NCBI GenBank assembly: GCA_964476585.1
Contig: CAYZBF010000023.1
Location: 1 to 35,374, forward strand
Direction of reading: 5' to 3'
Source: CAYZBF01 sp964476585
GTDB lineage: Bacteria > Hydrothermota > UBA3072
Length of the DNA stretch: 35,374 nucleotides
Part shown: piece after piece, positions 1 to 8,256 of the stretch
How the letters are laid out: every line of letters starts with the position of its first letter
How positions within the stretch are numbered: position 1 is the stretch's first letter
Program-made: the position numbers and the translations under genes
Notes under the pieces: generated by a model
The model's database searches: none
Told to the model about the DNA's origin: nothing
What the model saw: the letters and a program-made list of their open reading frames with translations, nothing else

Positions 1-172
1 CTACCCATATTGGTATATCAGGTGTGATTGCATGTGTTAAATCCACATACTTTGCATTTACAAAGAAGTTTTCATAAACATCCCATAAACTCATCTTTGA
101 TTTTTCAGCCCCTGGGAGCGTAAAACTAACAAAGAATACAACCAGTGCAAGTATCAGAAAACTCTTACGCAT
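1..172 (-). CDS. Secreted cyclase-family hydrolase (kynurenine formamidase-like), C-terminus cut off by the window edge
   Basis: Only the first 57 codons are present. The product starts MRKSFLILALVVFF, a basic n-region followed by a hydrophobic stretch to about residue 20, which looks like a secretion signal. The mature part then reads YVDLTHAITPDIPIW. This matches the conserved start of the metal-dependent cyclase/formamidase family (DLTHPIxPDIPxW), where the His is usually a metal ligand. Family members hydrolyse N-formylkynurenine, isatin or related amides; the substrate here cannot be told. The ATG has a strong ribosome site (GGAGGAGG, 4 nt upstream). The gene lies 114 bases downstream of the transporter small-subunit gene on the same strand and may share its transcript or use the weak promoter at 192-220. 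Family assignment rests on a short N-terminal piece, but the motif is distinctive. Confidence 0.75.
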   Translation of the reverse strand, partial: MRKSFLILALVVFFVSFTLPGAEKSKMSLWDVYENFFVNAKYVDLTHAITPDIPIWV

Positions 173-191
173 AAAACCTCCTCCTTTAGTG

Positions 192-220
192 ATTTTAAAA
201 CCAAAATCCATATTTTCCAA
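192..220 (-). promoter_or_regulatory. Weak candidate promoter for the secreted cyclase gene
   Basis: On the minus strand there is TTGGAA (215-220), a 17-base spacer and TAAAAT (192-197), about 20 bases before the cyclase ATG. The -35 matches consensus at 4 of 6 positions and the -10 at 5 of 6. The region is A/T-rich, so chance is possible. Confidence 0.35.
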
Positions 221-238
221 AACCATCTATATGGCTTA

Positions 239-263
239 CTCCAGACTCTCCCATAATCTGGAG
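239..263 (-). other. Intercistronic hairpin between transporter small subunit and cyclase genes
   Basis: CTCCAGA and TCTGGAG form a perfect 7-bp stem around an 11-base loop. No T-tract follows on the minus strand, so it is not a standard intrinsic terminator. It could be a processing or stabilising hairpin, or a protein site, that separates expression of the two parts of the operon. Confidence 0.4.
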
Positions 264-286
264 GTCCTAAGTTTTTTTTGATACAA

Positions 287-409
287 TTATTCTCTCTCCT
301 CCTCAGGCTTAGGACGTTTTCCTTTTGCTGCTTTTATCATAAAGTAGACTAACCCACCATATAAAATTACCACAGCAAATACTAACATCACAATAGCAGA
401 GCCATTCAT
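287..409 (-). CDS. metS: MetS-type small subunit of NSS transporter
   Basis: A 40-residue protein, MNGSAIVMLVFAVVILYGGL followed by VYFMIKAAKGKRPKPEEERE. It has one transmembrane helix (about residues 4-24), a glycine pair near the helix end, and a short charged tail. This is the form of the methionine/alanine importer small subunit (MetS family), a partner needed by some bacterial NSS transporters. Its ATG (407-409) overlaps the TGA stop (406-408) of the transporter gene, and GGAGGT lies 5 bases upstream inside the transporter gene, so translation is probably coupled. An equivalent small gene sits at 26555-26656 behind the second NSS transporter, which strengthens the call. Confidence 0.85.
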   Translation of the reverse strand: MNGSAIVMLVFAVVILYGGLVYFMIKAAKGKRPKPEEERE

Positions 410-1884
410 GGGTTACCTCCTTTTCTAGTAGAAAAGACAAACGATATAATGATAAACACGATTACTAAGCCTATTCCTGTAAATGCAGTCCACATGGGAT
501 AACCGCTATAACCCTTCTGAACGAGTTTGATGAATTGCATCACAAAGGATACTCCCAGAACGATGGGTGTAATAACCTTAATAAATACATCCCACCAGGG
601 ACCAATCCTTACATCTGAGACACTATTGATATACCCTCTGATTTCAGAGGCTCCAAAGATATAACCAATTACTATGCACTCAAGAAATCCCACAAGTGTT
701 AAACCATATGTGCAAACGAAGTGGTCCATTATATCCACCCAGTAAAAACCACCCCTTGTGGTATATGGGATGCCAACGAGGAATCCCAAAATACAGATTG
801 AAGGAAGGACCCATTTCTTGTTTAGTCCCCATTTATCAACGACACTACCAACCACAGGCTCTACCTGAGAAAACGCTGAGTCAATACCAAGCGTCAAAAG
901 GAGCAGGAAGAATAGAGCTCCAAATAGTTGAGAAGCTACGGGGAGTAGATTAATAGCAGTGGGATAGGTTACAAAGGCAAGTCCCAACCCAGAGGTGGTC
1001 ACTTCTGGCACGCTGACACCCATAGACTGAGCAAGATATCCAAGTGTGGAGAAAACAGCAAAGCCTGCAAAAAATGATGTTCCGCAGTTAGCAAGACTAG
1101 TCATAAATGCATTAGCTGAAATATCTGAATCCTCTGGCATGTAACTGGCATAGACTATGAGTGTCCCCATAGCAAGTGATAAGGTAAAGAATATCTGACC
1201 ATAGGCGGCCAGCCAGACCTTTGGCTGTAGGAGAACCGAGAAGTTAGGGGTTAAATAGAAATTGAGTCCTTCAACTGCACCAGGCAGTGTAAGACCTCTT
1301 ATCACCATTATGATTAGTATGAGCCAGGGAATACCTACTGTGAAATAAACAATCTTACCAAGGGTCTTTACACCTTTAAATAGAGCGAGATAAATCAGTA
1401 TCCATGTTATTGCAAGACCTACAAGAACAGGCCACTGTATTCCACCAAGAATTCCTGGAGATCCAGACTTACCTAAAAGTGCTTGGTTGAAGAAAGCGTT
1501 TACCTCTCCACCAGTTCTACCCCAAGCAAGGGTAAATGAATGATAGAAATAATTGACAGCCCAGGACATTATAGTCGCGTAGTATGTCGCAAGAATAAAG
1601 ACGAGCACCACAGCAAACCATCCAATCCACTCTGCCTTTTTCCATATCTTTTTTAGTGCAACAGGTGGGGCTCCCTGTGTTTTCTGGCCCACAGCATACT
1701 CCAGTATCATTAGTGGAATACCTGCGGTAATAAGTGCGATAAAATAAGGAATAAGGAATGCTCCACCACCATTCTGGTAAGTTATATATGGGAATCTCCA
1801 GACATTACCAAGACCTATCGCAGCACCTACAGCAGCAAAGATAAAGGATGATCTGGAACCCCATCGTTCTCTATCGTTTGCCAT
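406..1884 (-). CDS. Sodium-dependent NSS (SLC6-type) amino-acid transporter
   Basis: A 492-residue polytopic inner-membrane protein of the neurotransmitter:sodium symporter family, which takes up amino acids with Na+. The first helix carries the diagnostic block at about residues 16-45: GAAIGLGNVWRFPYITY followed by NGGGAFLIPY, which in LeuT forms part of the substrate and Na+ sites. Eleven or twelve hydrophobic segments follow, the usual number. The gene starts directly after the hom stop codon (zero bases between), with its ribosome site GGAGG inside the end of hom. It is coupled at its 3' end to the MetS-type subunit. The linkage to hom suggests an amino acid of the aspartate family (threonine, methionine) as substrate, but this is inference. 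It is a clear paralogue of the transporter at 26656-28116. Confidence 0.93.
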   Translation of the reverse strand: MANDRERWGSRSSFIFAAVGAAIGLGNVWRFPYITYQNGGGAFLIPYFIALITAGIPLMILEYAVGQKTQGAPPVALKKIWKKAEWIGWFAVVLVFILATYYATIMSWAVNYFYHSFTLAWGRTGGEVNAFFNQALLGKSGSPGILGGIQWPVLVGLAITWILIYLALFKGVKTLGKIVYFTVGIPWLILIIMVIRGLTLPGAVEGLNFYLTPNFSVLLQPKVWLAAYGQIFFTLSLAMGTLIVYASYMPEDSDISANAFMTSLANCGTSFFAGFAVFSTLGYLAQSMGVSVPEVTTSGLGLAFVTYPTAINLLPVASQLFGALFFLLLLTLGIDSAFSQVEPVVGSVVDKWGLNKKWVLPSICILGFLVGIPYTTRGGFYWVDIMDHFVCTYGLTLVGFLECIVIGYIFGASEIRGYINSVSDVRIGPWWDVFIKVITPIVLGVSFVMQFIKLVQKGYSGYPMWTAFTGIGLVIVFIIISFVFSTRKGGNP

Positions 1885-2913
1885 TTAACCCTCCTTCCTT
1901 CGATTTATATCAATGAGATCGGAAAGGAGTGCGAATCCTGTCTCTCTTTTTCCTGCACCTGGTCCACTTATCGTCACCTCACGGAGGACATCAGTACTAA
2001 AACAAATGGCATTGGTCACTCCCATTATCCTGGATAGTGGATCGTCTTCCTCTAAAACTTTGGGGGTTACGCTCGCTTTAATTCCTCCATCCTCTCTCCA
2101 CGCCCTCGCTATCAGTTTCCAGTGTTTATTATCACGTAACGCCTTTTCCACATCTTCCTTCAAGATGCCATCAATGCCCTCTCGCTCTACGTCTTTGACA
2201 GTTACATCACCTTCCATAAGAACATTTGCTATTATAATTATTTTTGCAACTGCATCCCATCCCTTGACATCTGCATCCGGTATTGCTTCAGCATATCCCT
2301 TCTTCTGTGCTTCTTTTAGAGCATCATCGTATGACATTCCGGACTCCATCCGCGACAGAATATAATTGGTCGTTCCATTTACTATGCCTCTAACTTCTTT
2401 GATCTTGATTCCAGCGAGTGGAGATACCACAAGGTTAAGTGCTGGTGTTCCAGCAAGGACAGTTCCTTCAAAACGAAGTTCACATCCTTTACTGGAAGCC
2501 AGATCCTGTAATTCATGGTAGGCAAGAGCAATGGGACCTTTATTTGTTGTTGCAACATTCTTCCCAGATTCTAATGCGGTTCTGATATGAGTTAATCCAG
2601 GGTCACCTGTTTCAAGATTTGTTGGGGTAGCTTCAACTATTGTATCAGCGTTGGAATCCTTTATTGTTTTTAACGAGTCCCAACCTGTTATTCCATTGGA
2701 ATAATTTTTTATATTATTGTCGGTTTCCAATAGAGAAAGAATTTTATTCAAATCAAGTCCACCCTCATTATAAACAGAACCTACTACAGGATCAGAGATT
2801 GCGCTAACTATTGGATCCAAATTATATTTTTGGGTAAGTGTTAATTGTTTTTCATTAATTAACTCTAACAGCCCTCTCCCAACTGTTCCACAGCCTATCA
2901 CTACAATTTTCAA
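1885..2913 (-). CDS. hom: Homoserine dehydrogenase
   Basis: A 342-residue NAD(P)-dependent enzyme that reduces aspartate-semialdehyde to homoserine, the branch point to threonine and methionine. It has an N-terminal Rossmann motif GCGTVGRG (residues 7-14), the substrate-domain stretch GIVNGTTNYILSRM, and the catalytic segment DADVKGWDAVAKI. It is of the short form: there is no C-terminal ACT domain, so threonine feedback through ACT is not expected. The start is TTG (2911-2913), chosen because a G-rich ribosome site (GGGGGG) lies 6 bases upstream and residues from position 2 fit the Rossmann strand. A near-perfect promoter (2939-2967) gives a leader of only about 20 nt, leaving no room for a riboswitch or T-box. 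It is the first gene of an operon with the NSS transporter. Confidence 0.94.
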   Translation of the reverse strand: MKIVVIGCGTVGRGLLELINEKQLTLTQKYNLDPIVSAISDPVVGSVYNEGGLDLNKILSLLETDNNIKNYSNGITGWDSLKTIKDSNADTIVEATPTNLETGDPGLTHIRTALESGKNVATTNKGPIALAYHELQDLASSKGCELRFEGTVLAGTPALNLVVSPLAGIKIKEVRGIVNGTTNYILSRMESGMSYDDALKEAQKKGYAEAIPDADVKGWDAVAKIIIIANVLMEGDVTVKDVEREGIDGILKEDVEKALRDNKHWKLIARAWREDGGIKASVTPKVLEEDDPLSRIMGVTNAICFSTDVLREVTISGPGAGKRETGFALLSDLIDINRRKEG

Positions 2914-2938
2914 AGATTACCCCCCTTTTTATCCAAAC

Positions 2939-2967
2939 ATTATAGGTAAGAATTTTTATAATGTCAA
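2939..2967 (-). promoter_or_regulatory. Consensus sigma-70 promoter of the hom operon
   Basis: The minus strand has TTGACA (2962-2967), a 17-base spacer and TATAAT (2939-2944): a perfect match at both hexamers with optimal spacing. The start site is predicted near 2932, about 20 nt before the TTG start of hom. Confidence 0.85.
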
Positions 2968-3252
2968 GAGTTTTTTTTATTTTTAATGGATTTTTTTTAA
3001 TTTCCTGTAGGTATACTAGTTAATTTTGTACCTCTTTATTTCTAACAGATAAATAAAAGCCGCTTGAAATCCAGGGTTCTTTTCCCGTAGAATAGCATTA
3101 TTCATTTTAAAGCTTTACCCTATAGAACTTACGTTGTTTTCTATAACATTTAAAATTGCATATTACACCTGGCAAAAACCGAGGTTTTTTATTTTTTATC
3201 AGAAGAAATTTCCTCAATTCTTAGTAAAAAACGACACTATATTTAACACTAG
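2968..3252. other. AT-rich intergenic stretch between divergent promoters
   Basis: About 285 bases separate the hom promoter from the aminopeptidase promoter. No convincing ORF with a ribosome site and no RNA gene is visible. A short A/T hairpin (AAAAAC/GTTTTT, 3174-3189) followed by T-rich sequence is too weak to call a terminator. Confidence 0.5.
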
Positions 3253-3280
3253 TTGACTTTTATAATGGAAAAGATATAAT
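3253..3280 (+). promoter_or_regulatory. Sigma-70 promoter of the M42 aminopeptidase gene
   Basis: TTGACT (3253-3258), a 16-base spacer and TATAAT (3275-3280) lie 20 bases before the ATG. AGGAG (3291-3295) provides the ribosome site. Confidence 0.75.
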
Positions 3281-3300
3281 AGTCCAAAAAAGGAGAAGTT

Positions 3301-4365
3301 ATGGATAAAGAGCTAAAAGAATTTCTGAAGAAACTCGTTCTGGCCCCCAGTCCATCGGGTTTTGAACAACCAGCCCAAGAGGTTTACCGGAATTTTGTAA
3401 AAGATTATGCTGATGAAGTAAAAACTGATGTCCATGGCAATGTTATTGCTTTTAAGAAAGGGAAGGGGAATTACAAAATGATGGTTTCCGGGCATGCTGA
3501 TGAGGTGGGTCTTATGATAAACTATATTGATGAAAATGGATATATATACTTTAATCCCATTGGCGGTATTGACTTTTCCCTTCTCCCTGGCCTTAAGGTT
3601 GACGTGCACAGCAAAGAGGGGACACTTAGAGGAGTAATAGGCAAGAAAGCAATACATATGATGGAAAAAGACGAGAGAGACAAAGCCCCAAAAAGAGAAG
3701 ACCTCTGGATCGATATCGGAGCAAAGGATAAAAAGGAAGCTCTAAAGATGGTATCCATTGGAGACCCCATAACATACCAAGCAGGGATGGAAAAACTCCC
3801 AAACGATCTTGTATTGACTAAAGCTACAGATAACAAAACAGGTGTCTTCGCAGCCGGCGCACTCCTTAAATATTTGAGTGAAATTGAAATCTCCGTTAAT
3901 CTATACTGTGTTTCATCTGTCCAGGAAGAAATTGGCCTTCGGGGCGCAAGAACAAGCGCTTTCGGGATAAATCCAGATATAGGATTGGCATTTGATGTAA
4001 CCACGGCAACCGACCATCCAAAGACTGACAAGAAAAAATATGGGGATATAGCATTGAACAAAGGTCCTGTTATTTCGCGTGGCGCCAATATAAATCCAAT
4101 AATATATGATATGCTCATAGAGACTGCAAAGGAAAACAAAATAGAATATCAAATCAGCGGTGATCCAAGAGGCACTGGAACAGATGCTAATATTATGCAG
4201 TTAACAAGGAGTGGTGTAGCAACTGGTCTTATCAGTTTCCCAAACCGTTATATGCATACACCCATTGAGATCGTATCCTTTAAAGACCTTCTGAATGCTG
4301 TCAAACTTGGAGGGGAGTTTATAAAGAAGATAGATGACGGGGTAGATTTTACTCCAAAAATTTAA
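3301..4365 (+). CDS. M42-family metalloaminopeptidase
   Basis: A 354-residue cytoplasmic dinuclear metallopeptidase of the glutamyl/PepA-type aminopeptidase group, which typically assembles into tetrahedral dodecamers and trims short peptides. The metal and catalytic residues of the family can be placed: His65 and Asp67 in GHADEVG, Asp177 in ATDNKTG, Glu209-Glu210 in QEEIGLRGA, Asp232 in AFDVT and His319 in YMHTPIE. The length is normal for the family. The ATG has an AGGAG ribosome site and its own promoter, so it is probably monocistronic. It is convergent with the exchanger gene 12 bases downstream, with no clear terminator between. Substrate preference (acidic, hydrophobic or lysyl) cannot be read from sequence alone. 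Confidence 0.93.
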   Translation: MDKELKEFLKKLVLAPSPSGFEQPAQEVYRNFVKDYADEVKTDVHGNVIAFKKGKGNYKMMVSGHADEVGLMINYIDENGYIYFNPIGGIDFSLLPGLKVDVHSKEGTLRGVIGKKAIHMMEKDERDKAPKREDLWIDIGAKDKKEALKMVSIGDPITYQAGMEKLPNDLVLTKATDNKTGVFAAGALLKYLSEIEISVNLYCVSSVQEEIGLRGARTSAFGINPDIGLAFDVTTATDHPKTDKKKYGDIALNKGPVISRGANINPIIYDMLIETAKENKIEYQISGDPRGTGTDANIMQLTRSGVATGLISFPNRYMHTPIEIVSFKDLLNAVKLGGEFIKKIDDGVDFTPKI

Positions 4366-4377
4366 TTTAATTTTTTG

Positions 4378-5343
4378 TTATCGACGTATAATTGCAAACA
4401 CGATATAAGCAAGGTAAGCGAGAAGTAGTACACCCCCTTCTTTTCTCGAGATAATTCTACTGGTAAAGATGAATATTAGTATGAGGACAGTTACTACTAT
4501 CACAATAATAAGATCCACGAAGGCAACAAGTTGGAATTGTATAGGTCTTATAGCGGATGTTATGCCAAGCACGAAGAGAATATTAAAGATGTTACTTCCG
4601 ACTACATTACCTATAGCGATATCACACCTTCCCTTTTTCGCCGCCGTAAGGGAAGTAACTACTTCAGGTAGTGATGTACCCAGGGCAACAACTGTTACAC
4701 TTATCATTGTCTCACTTACTCCCCACCTATAGGCGATATTAATTGCATTATCCACTACCAATTTTGCTCCAAGAACAATACCTACTAGCCCACCTATGGT
4801 TAAGCCAAATGCTTTTAATAATTCCCTTCTAGAATACTTAATGGAAGAGAGATCTCTATTTAGTAATAATCTCTTCCTATCTGAAATAGCCATTCTGTAG
4901 AGATATAAAAGATACAAAAAGAAGAAAATTAACAAAATCCCACCATCAATTCGTGACAGGGTGGGAATCTTGCCACTGAACCAATCATCACGCACAAGGA
5001 CGAGGAGAATCAATGTGATAAACAGGCTATAGGGGATCTCCCTTTTTATAGTGCTCTTTCTCCCCGAAAGCGTATACAAAAACGCACCCAGACCTGTTAC
5101 AAGGCCGATATTTGCTATATTGCTACCTAGAATATTCCCGAAGGATATGGTCGAATGTGCAATGATTGCAGCCTTAATAGAGACTGCTGCTTCAGGCGCA
5201 CTGGTTCCTATTGCTGCGACTGAGAGTCCAATGAATAGAGGAGAAACTCCCATAAGAGTTGCCAGTTCAACCGCTCCATCTATGAAATAATCAGCGCCCT
5301 TCACTAGTATCACAAAACCAATCAGGAAGAGTAAATATAACAT
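4378..5343 (-). CDS. Calcium/sodium antiporter (CaCA family, YrbG-like)
   Basis: A 321-residue integral membrane protein with about ten helices that exchanges Na+ (sometimes with K+) for Ca2+. Both alpha repeats that form the ion path are present: repeat 1 has GTSAPEAAVS and GNILGSNIANIG (about residues 46-80), and repeat 2 has GTSLPEVVTS and GNVVGSNIFNI (about 210-260). Each carries the essential acidic residue in its GTSxPE motif. I start it at the ATG at 5341-5343, which has GAGGAG 8 bases upstream. The longer in-frame GTG at 5391 has no ribosome site and would add 16 residues that contain the ribosome site itself. Convergent with the M42 peptidase gene. Confidence 0.92.
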   Translation of the reverse strand: MLYLLFLIGFVILVKGADYFIDGAVELATLMGVSPLFIGLSVAAIGTSAPEAAVSIKAAIIAHSTISFGNILGSNIANIGLVTGLGAFLYTLSGRKSTIKREIPYSLFITLILLVLVRDDWFSGKIPTLSRIDGGILLIFFFLYLLYLYRMAISDRKRLLLNRDLSSIKYSRRELLKAFGLTIGGLVGIVLGAKLVVDNAINIAYRWGVSETMISVTVVALGTSLPEVVTSLTAAKKGRCDIAIGNVVGSNIFNILFVLGITSAIRPIQFQLVAFVDLIIVIVVTVLILIFIFTSRIISRKEGGVLLLAYLAYIVFAIIRR

Positions 5344-5448
5344 ATTATCTCTCCTCAAAAGGATAAAGTATTTCTTAATAAAGTCAATCACAAATTAAAT
5401 TCTCTCGTCAAGGTGCAGAGGATTTAGTCAAATAGGAAGGGGTATTTA

Positions 5449-5476
5449 TTGACATTGGGTTAATATTAACTATTAT
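5449..5476 (+). promoter_or_regulatory. Promoter of the radical SAM/ABC operon, ending at the start codon
   Basis: TTGACA (5449-5454), a 16-base spacer and TATTAT (5471-5476). The ATG of the first gene is at 5485, 8 bases after the -10, where transcription should begin. No ribosome site exists, so the transcript is probably leaderless. Confidence 0.7.
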
Positions 5477-5484
5477 GTTATAAA

Positions 5485-6597
5485 ATGGATAGAAGGGATT
5501 TTCTGAAGACATTAATCACCTTGCCCCTTACACTAAAAGCTTTCACGGGGAGAGAATCCATTGGGTATGTAGAGCCTCGTATTGCATCGTATTGGGAAAA
5601 AATGCCTGGCAATAAGGTGCAATGCAAGAATTGCCCTCATCAATGTATATTAAGTGAAGGGCAGAGGGGAATATGTGGGGTTCGGGAAAACAGAGATGGA
5701 AAATTATATACGCATGCTTATGGAAATCCATGTGCTGTTCATCTCGACCCTATTGAGAAGAAACCGCTGTACCACTTCCTCCCGGGAACTATCGCTTTCT
5801 CAATAGCAACAGCCGGATGCAACCTACATTGCAAATACTGTCAGAACTACACAATCTCTCAGGCAAGTCCTGAGAACACAAGTAATTACGAGCTACCACC
5901 ACAGGATTTGATAAATAACATACTCTATTATAGAAAGAAATATGACATCCAAACAATAGCCTACACCTACACTGAGCCAACGATATTCATTGAATATATG
6001 ATTGACTCAGCCAAACTCGCTCACAAGAATGGAATAAAGAACATTTATCACTCCAACGGTTATATCAAAAAGAAATCCCTTGATGGACTTATCCCTCATC
6101 TTGACGGAGCTAATGTGGATCTTAAATTTTTTAGTGATGAGAGCTATTGGGAGGTCTCGGGTGGTAGACTAAAGCCAGTCCTTGAGACTCTAAAGAATTT
6201 GAACGGGGGTGGCGTATGGCTGGAGATAACCTATCTTGTAGTACCCTCCATAAATGATGGAAGAGATGAAATAACGGAAATGATCAAATGGGTACTTGAT
6301 AACATAGGAGTTGATGTTCCCGTACACTTCTGCCGTTTCTTTCCAACCTATAAACTTGAAAACCTGCCTCGAACACCACTTAAAACGGTAGAAGATGCAA
6401 GAGATATAGCCCTGGAAATGGGTTTGCATTACTCATATGTTGGGAATGTTCCAATCAATCATCCAGGGTCTAACACTTATTGCCCTGGATGTGGTAAATT
6501 ACTCATTAAAAGAAGAGGCTTCTCTGTCATTGAAAACAAAATAAAAGAAAACAAATGTCCATCATGCGGAATGAATATTGCAGGAGTGTGGGAATGA
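5485..6597 (+). CDS. amrS: Radical SAM protein of the AmmeMemoRadiSam (AmrS) type with twin-arginine leader
   Basis: A 370-residue radical SAM enzyme of the pyruvate-formate-lyase-activase-like group. The N-terminal Cys cluster is C47, C50, C54, C64. The [4Fe-4S] triad is CNLHCKYC (C112, C116, C119). Further on come TYTEPTIF and DLKFF, and the protein ends in a four-Cys zinc-ribbon-like tail (C333, C336, C358, C361), the layout of AmrS proteins. AmrS usually accompanies AmrA and AmrB; neither is in this window, and the system's reaction is not firmly known. Oddly, the protein begins MDRRDFLKTLITLPLTLKAF, a twin-arginine (Tat) motif RRDFLK plus hydrophobic segment, seen in some members. The ATG has no ribosome site and sits where transcription should start. 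It heads a five-gene overlapping operon. Family confident, function not. Confidence 0.87.
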   Translation: MDRRDFLKTLITLPLTLKAFTGRESIGYVEPRIASYWEKMPGNKVQCKNCPHQCILSEGQRGICGVRENRDGKLYTHAYGNPCAVHLDPIEKKPLYHFLPGTIAFSIATAGCNLHCKYCQNYTISQASPENTSNYELPPQDLINNILYYRKKYDIQTIAYTYTEPTIFIEYMIDSAKLAHKNGIKNIYHSNGYIKKKSLDGLIPHLDGANVDLKFFSDESYWEVSGGRLKPVLETLKNLNGGGVWLEITYLVVPSINDGRDEITEMIKWVLDNIGVDVPVHFCRFFPTYKLENLPRTPLKTVEDARDIALEMGLHYSYVGNVPINHPGSNTYCPGCGKLLIKRRGFSVIENKIKENKCPSCGMNIAGVWE

Positions 6598-7496
6598 ATG
6601 TAATCGAGATTAAAGATCTGATAAAAGTATATGCATCACCATTTATAAGAATAAAAACTATTGGTGTAAACGGTCTTAATTTGGAAGTAGAGGAGGGGGA
6701 AATTTTTGGGCTCCTCGGGCCAAATGGGTCAGGTAAGACAACTACTTTAAAGATAATCACGGGGCTTCTCAAACCAACTTCAGGAAGTGTAAGGCTTTGG
6801 GGAGGTATTGACCCAATTCTTGCACGGAAGAGAATGGGATTCCTGCCAGAGAACCCCACTTTCTACCAACATCTCACTGGAATAGAGTTACTAAGGTTCT
6901 ATAGCAGATTGTATGATAAGAATCCCAAAACGAAAGAGTTAGTAGAATTACTCGAGTTGGTAGGTCTCAAGAAGGTTATAAATAGAAGAATTTCCAGTTA
7001 TTCGAAGGGAATGGTTCAAAGAATTGGTTTTGCGCAGGCTATAACAGGAGATCCAAACCTTTTGATTATGGATGAACCATTGAGCGGTCTTGATCCAATT
7101 GGCAGAAGAGAATTGAAAGATCTTATCCTAAAACTAAACAGTTCGGGTAAAACTATCCTTCTCTCGTCGCATATCCTATCCGATGTCGAGGCCATCTGCA
7201 ACAGGGTGGGAATAATTATTGAAGGAAAGATGAAAAAAATCGGATGTCTAAGAGAAAGTCTGGAAAGCGAAATCCGTTATACGGACATTGAAATTGAGAA
7301 CCTACAAGAAATAGAGTGGCTAAAGGAATACGGAACTATAAGAAAGGAAGGGGAAGTAATATACCTTAGAACTTTAGATAAAGAAAAAAGAGATAGGGTA
7401 ATAAGACTTATTCCTGGAAGGGGGGGAAGGATTATTTCTGTTGTTCCACAGCGACTTAGCCTTGAAGAACATTTCATGAGGGCCGTAAATGAATAA
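6594..7496 (+). CDS. ABC transporter ATP-binding protein
   Basis: A 300-residue ATPase of an ABC-2-type exporter. Walker A is GPNGSGKTT (about residues 42-50), the signature is YSKGMVQR (a variant of LSGGQ common in this subgroup), Walker B is LLIMDEPLSGLDP, and the H-loop His is in LLSSHIL. A C-terminal extension of about 80 residues follows the nucleotide-binding domain, as in CcmA/GldA/NosF-like proteins. The start is the ATG at 6594, which overlaps the stop of the radical SAM gene (ATGA) and has AGGAG 7 bases upstream. A longer reading from 6555 is unlikely. It forms a transporter with the permease encoded next. The substrate is unknown. Confidence 0.92.
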   Translation: MNVIEIKDLIKVYASPFIRIKTIGVNGLNLEVEEGEIFGLLGPNGSGKTTTLKIITGLLKPTSGSVRLWGGIDPILARKRMGFLPENPTFYQHLTGIELLRFYSRLYDKNPKTKELVELLELVGLKKVINRRISSYSKGMVQRIGFAQAITGDPNLLIMDEPLSGLDPIGRRELKDLILKLNSSGKTILLSSHILSDVEAICNRVGIIIEGKMKKIGCLRESLESEIRYTDIEIENLQEIEWLKEYGTIRKEGEVIYLRTLDKEKRDRVIRLIPGRGGRIISVVPQRLSLEEHFMRAVNE

Positions 7497-8256
7497 AGTA
7501 TTTGCCATTTCACTGAATACATTCAAAGAATCCATAAGGGATAAAGTTCTCCTCAGTCTCGTTCTGTTAGGACTTTTGCTAATTGCCGCTTCAAAGATGT
7601 GTGTCCCAATATCAATTGGGCAGGCACATAAGATAATTAAGGATTGGGGAGTAGGACTTATCGAGATTTTTAGTGTATTTATTGTTGTTCTTATTGGAAC
7701 CCGAGTCCTTTATCAAGAAATTGAAAGAAAGACGATATACTCAATAATGTCAAAACCAGTCAGGGATTGGGAATTTGTTTTTGGTAAGTTTCTGGGATTA
7801 TACTACCTTGTTATAGTTATCCAATTAATCTTATTTATTATATTCCTTTTATTTACAAAATTCTATCTGGGTACAGTCGACTGGTATTTACTCAATGCCT
7901 TGTACTTCTATCTATTTGAATTCCTTCTTTTGAATGCAGTAGCTGTCTTTTTATCATGTTTTACTACACCGATAACAGCAGGAATACTAACACTACTTTT
8001 ATTCTTTACCGGCCAGCTAACCCACTACCTTAAAGACTTGGTTTTGGTTATGAAAACGCCCAATCTAAATGCTCTTGTAAACTCACTTTATTTCATATTG
8101 CCAAACTTTTCTGTCTTTAACGTAAAGGCCAGTGTAGTTTATCATCTCCCGATATCGATAAATTCTTATTTTTTGTCCTTCTCTTACTCTGTCCTTTATT
8201 CAATGATACTTCTTATAATCTCATCACTTTTGTATTCTCTTAAAGAATATAAATGA
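7489..8256 (+). CDS. ABC-2-type transporter permease
   Basis: A 255-residue membrane protein with about six hydrophobic helices. It opens with MNKVFAISLNTFKESIRDKV, the amphipathic lead typical of ABC-2 permeases (as in NosY/GldF-like subunits). It overlaps the ATPase gene by 8 bases, has GAGGG upstream of its ATG, and is the natural partner of that ATPase. The following gene starts inside its last codons (ATGA overlap). Nothing in the sequence gives the exported compound. Confidence 0.85.
   Translation: MNKVFAISLNTFKESIRDKVLLSLVLLGLLLIAASKMCVPISIGQAHKIIKDWGVGLIEIFSVFIVVLIGTRVLYQEIERKTIYSIMSKPVRDWEFVFGKFLGLYYLVIVIQLILFIIFLLFTKFYLGTVDWYLLNALYFYLFEFLLLNAVAVFLSCFTTPITAGILTLLLFFTGQLTHYLKDLVLVMKTPNLNALVNSLYFILPNFSVFNVKASVVYHLPISINSYFLSFSYSVLYSMILLIISSLLYSLKEYK

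Noticed and set aside
3174..3196. Short A/T hairpin with T-rich sequence as a terminator
   Set aside because: The stem has only one G-C pair and no gene ends nearby on the plus strand.
5344..5391. GTG start 16 codons upstream for the Na+/Ca2+ exchanger
   Set aside because: No ribosome site precedes it, and the extension contains the GAGGAG that serves the ATG at 5343.
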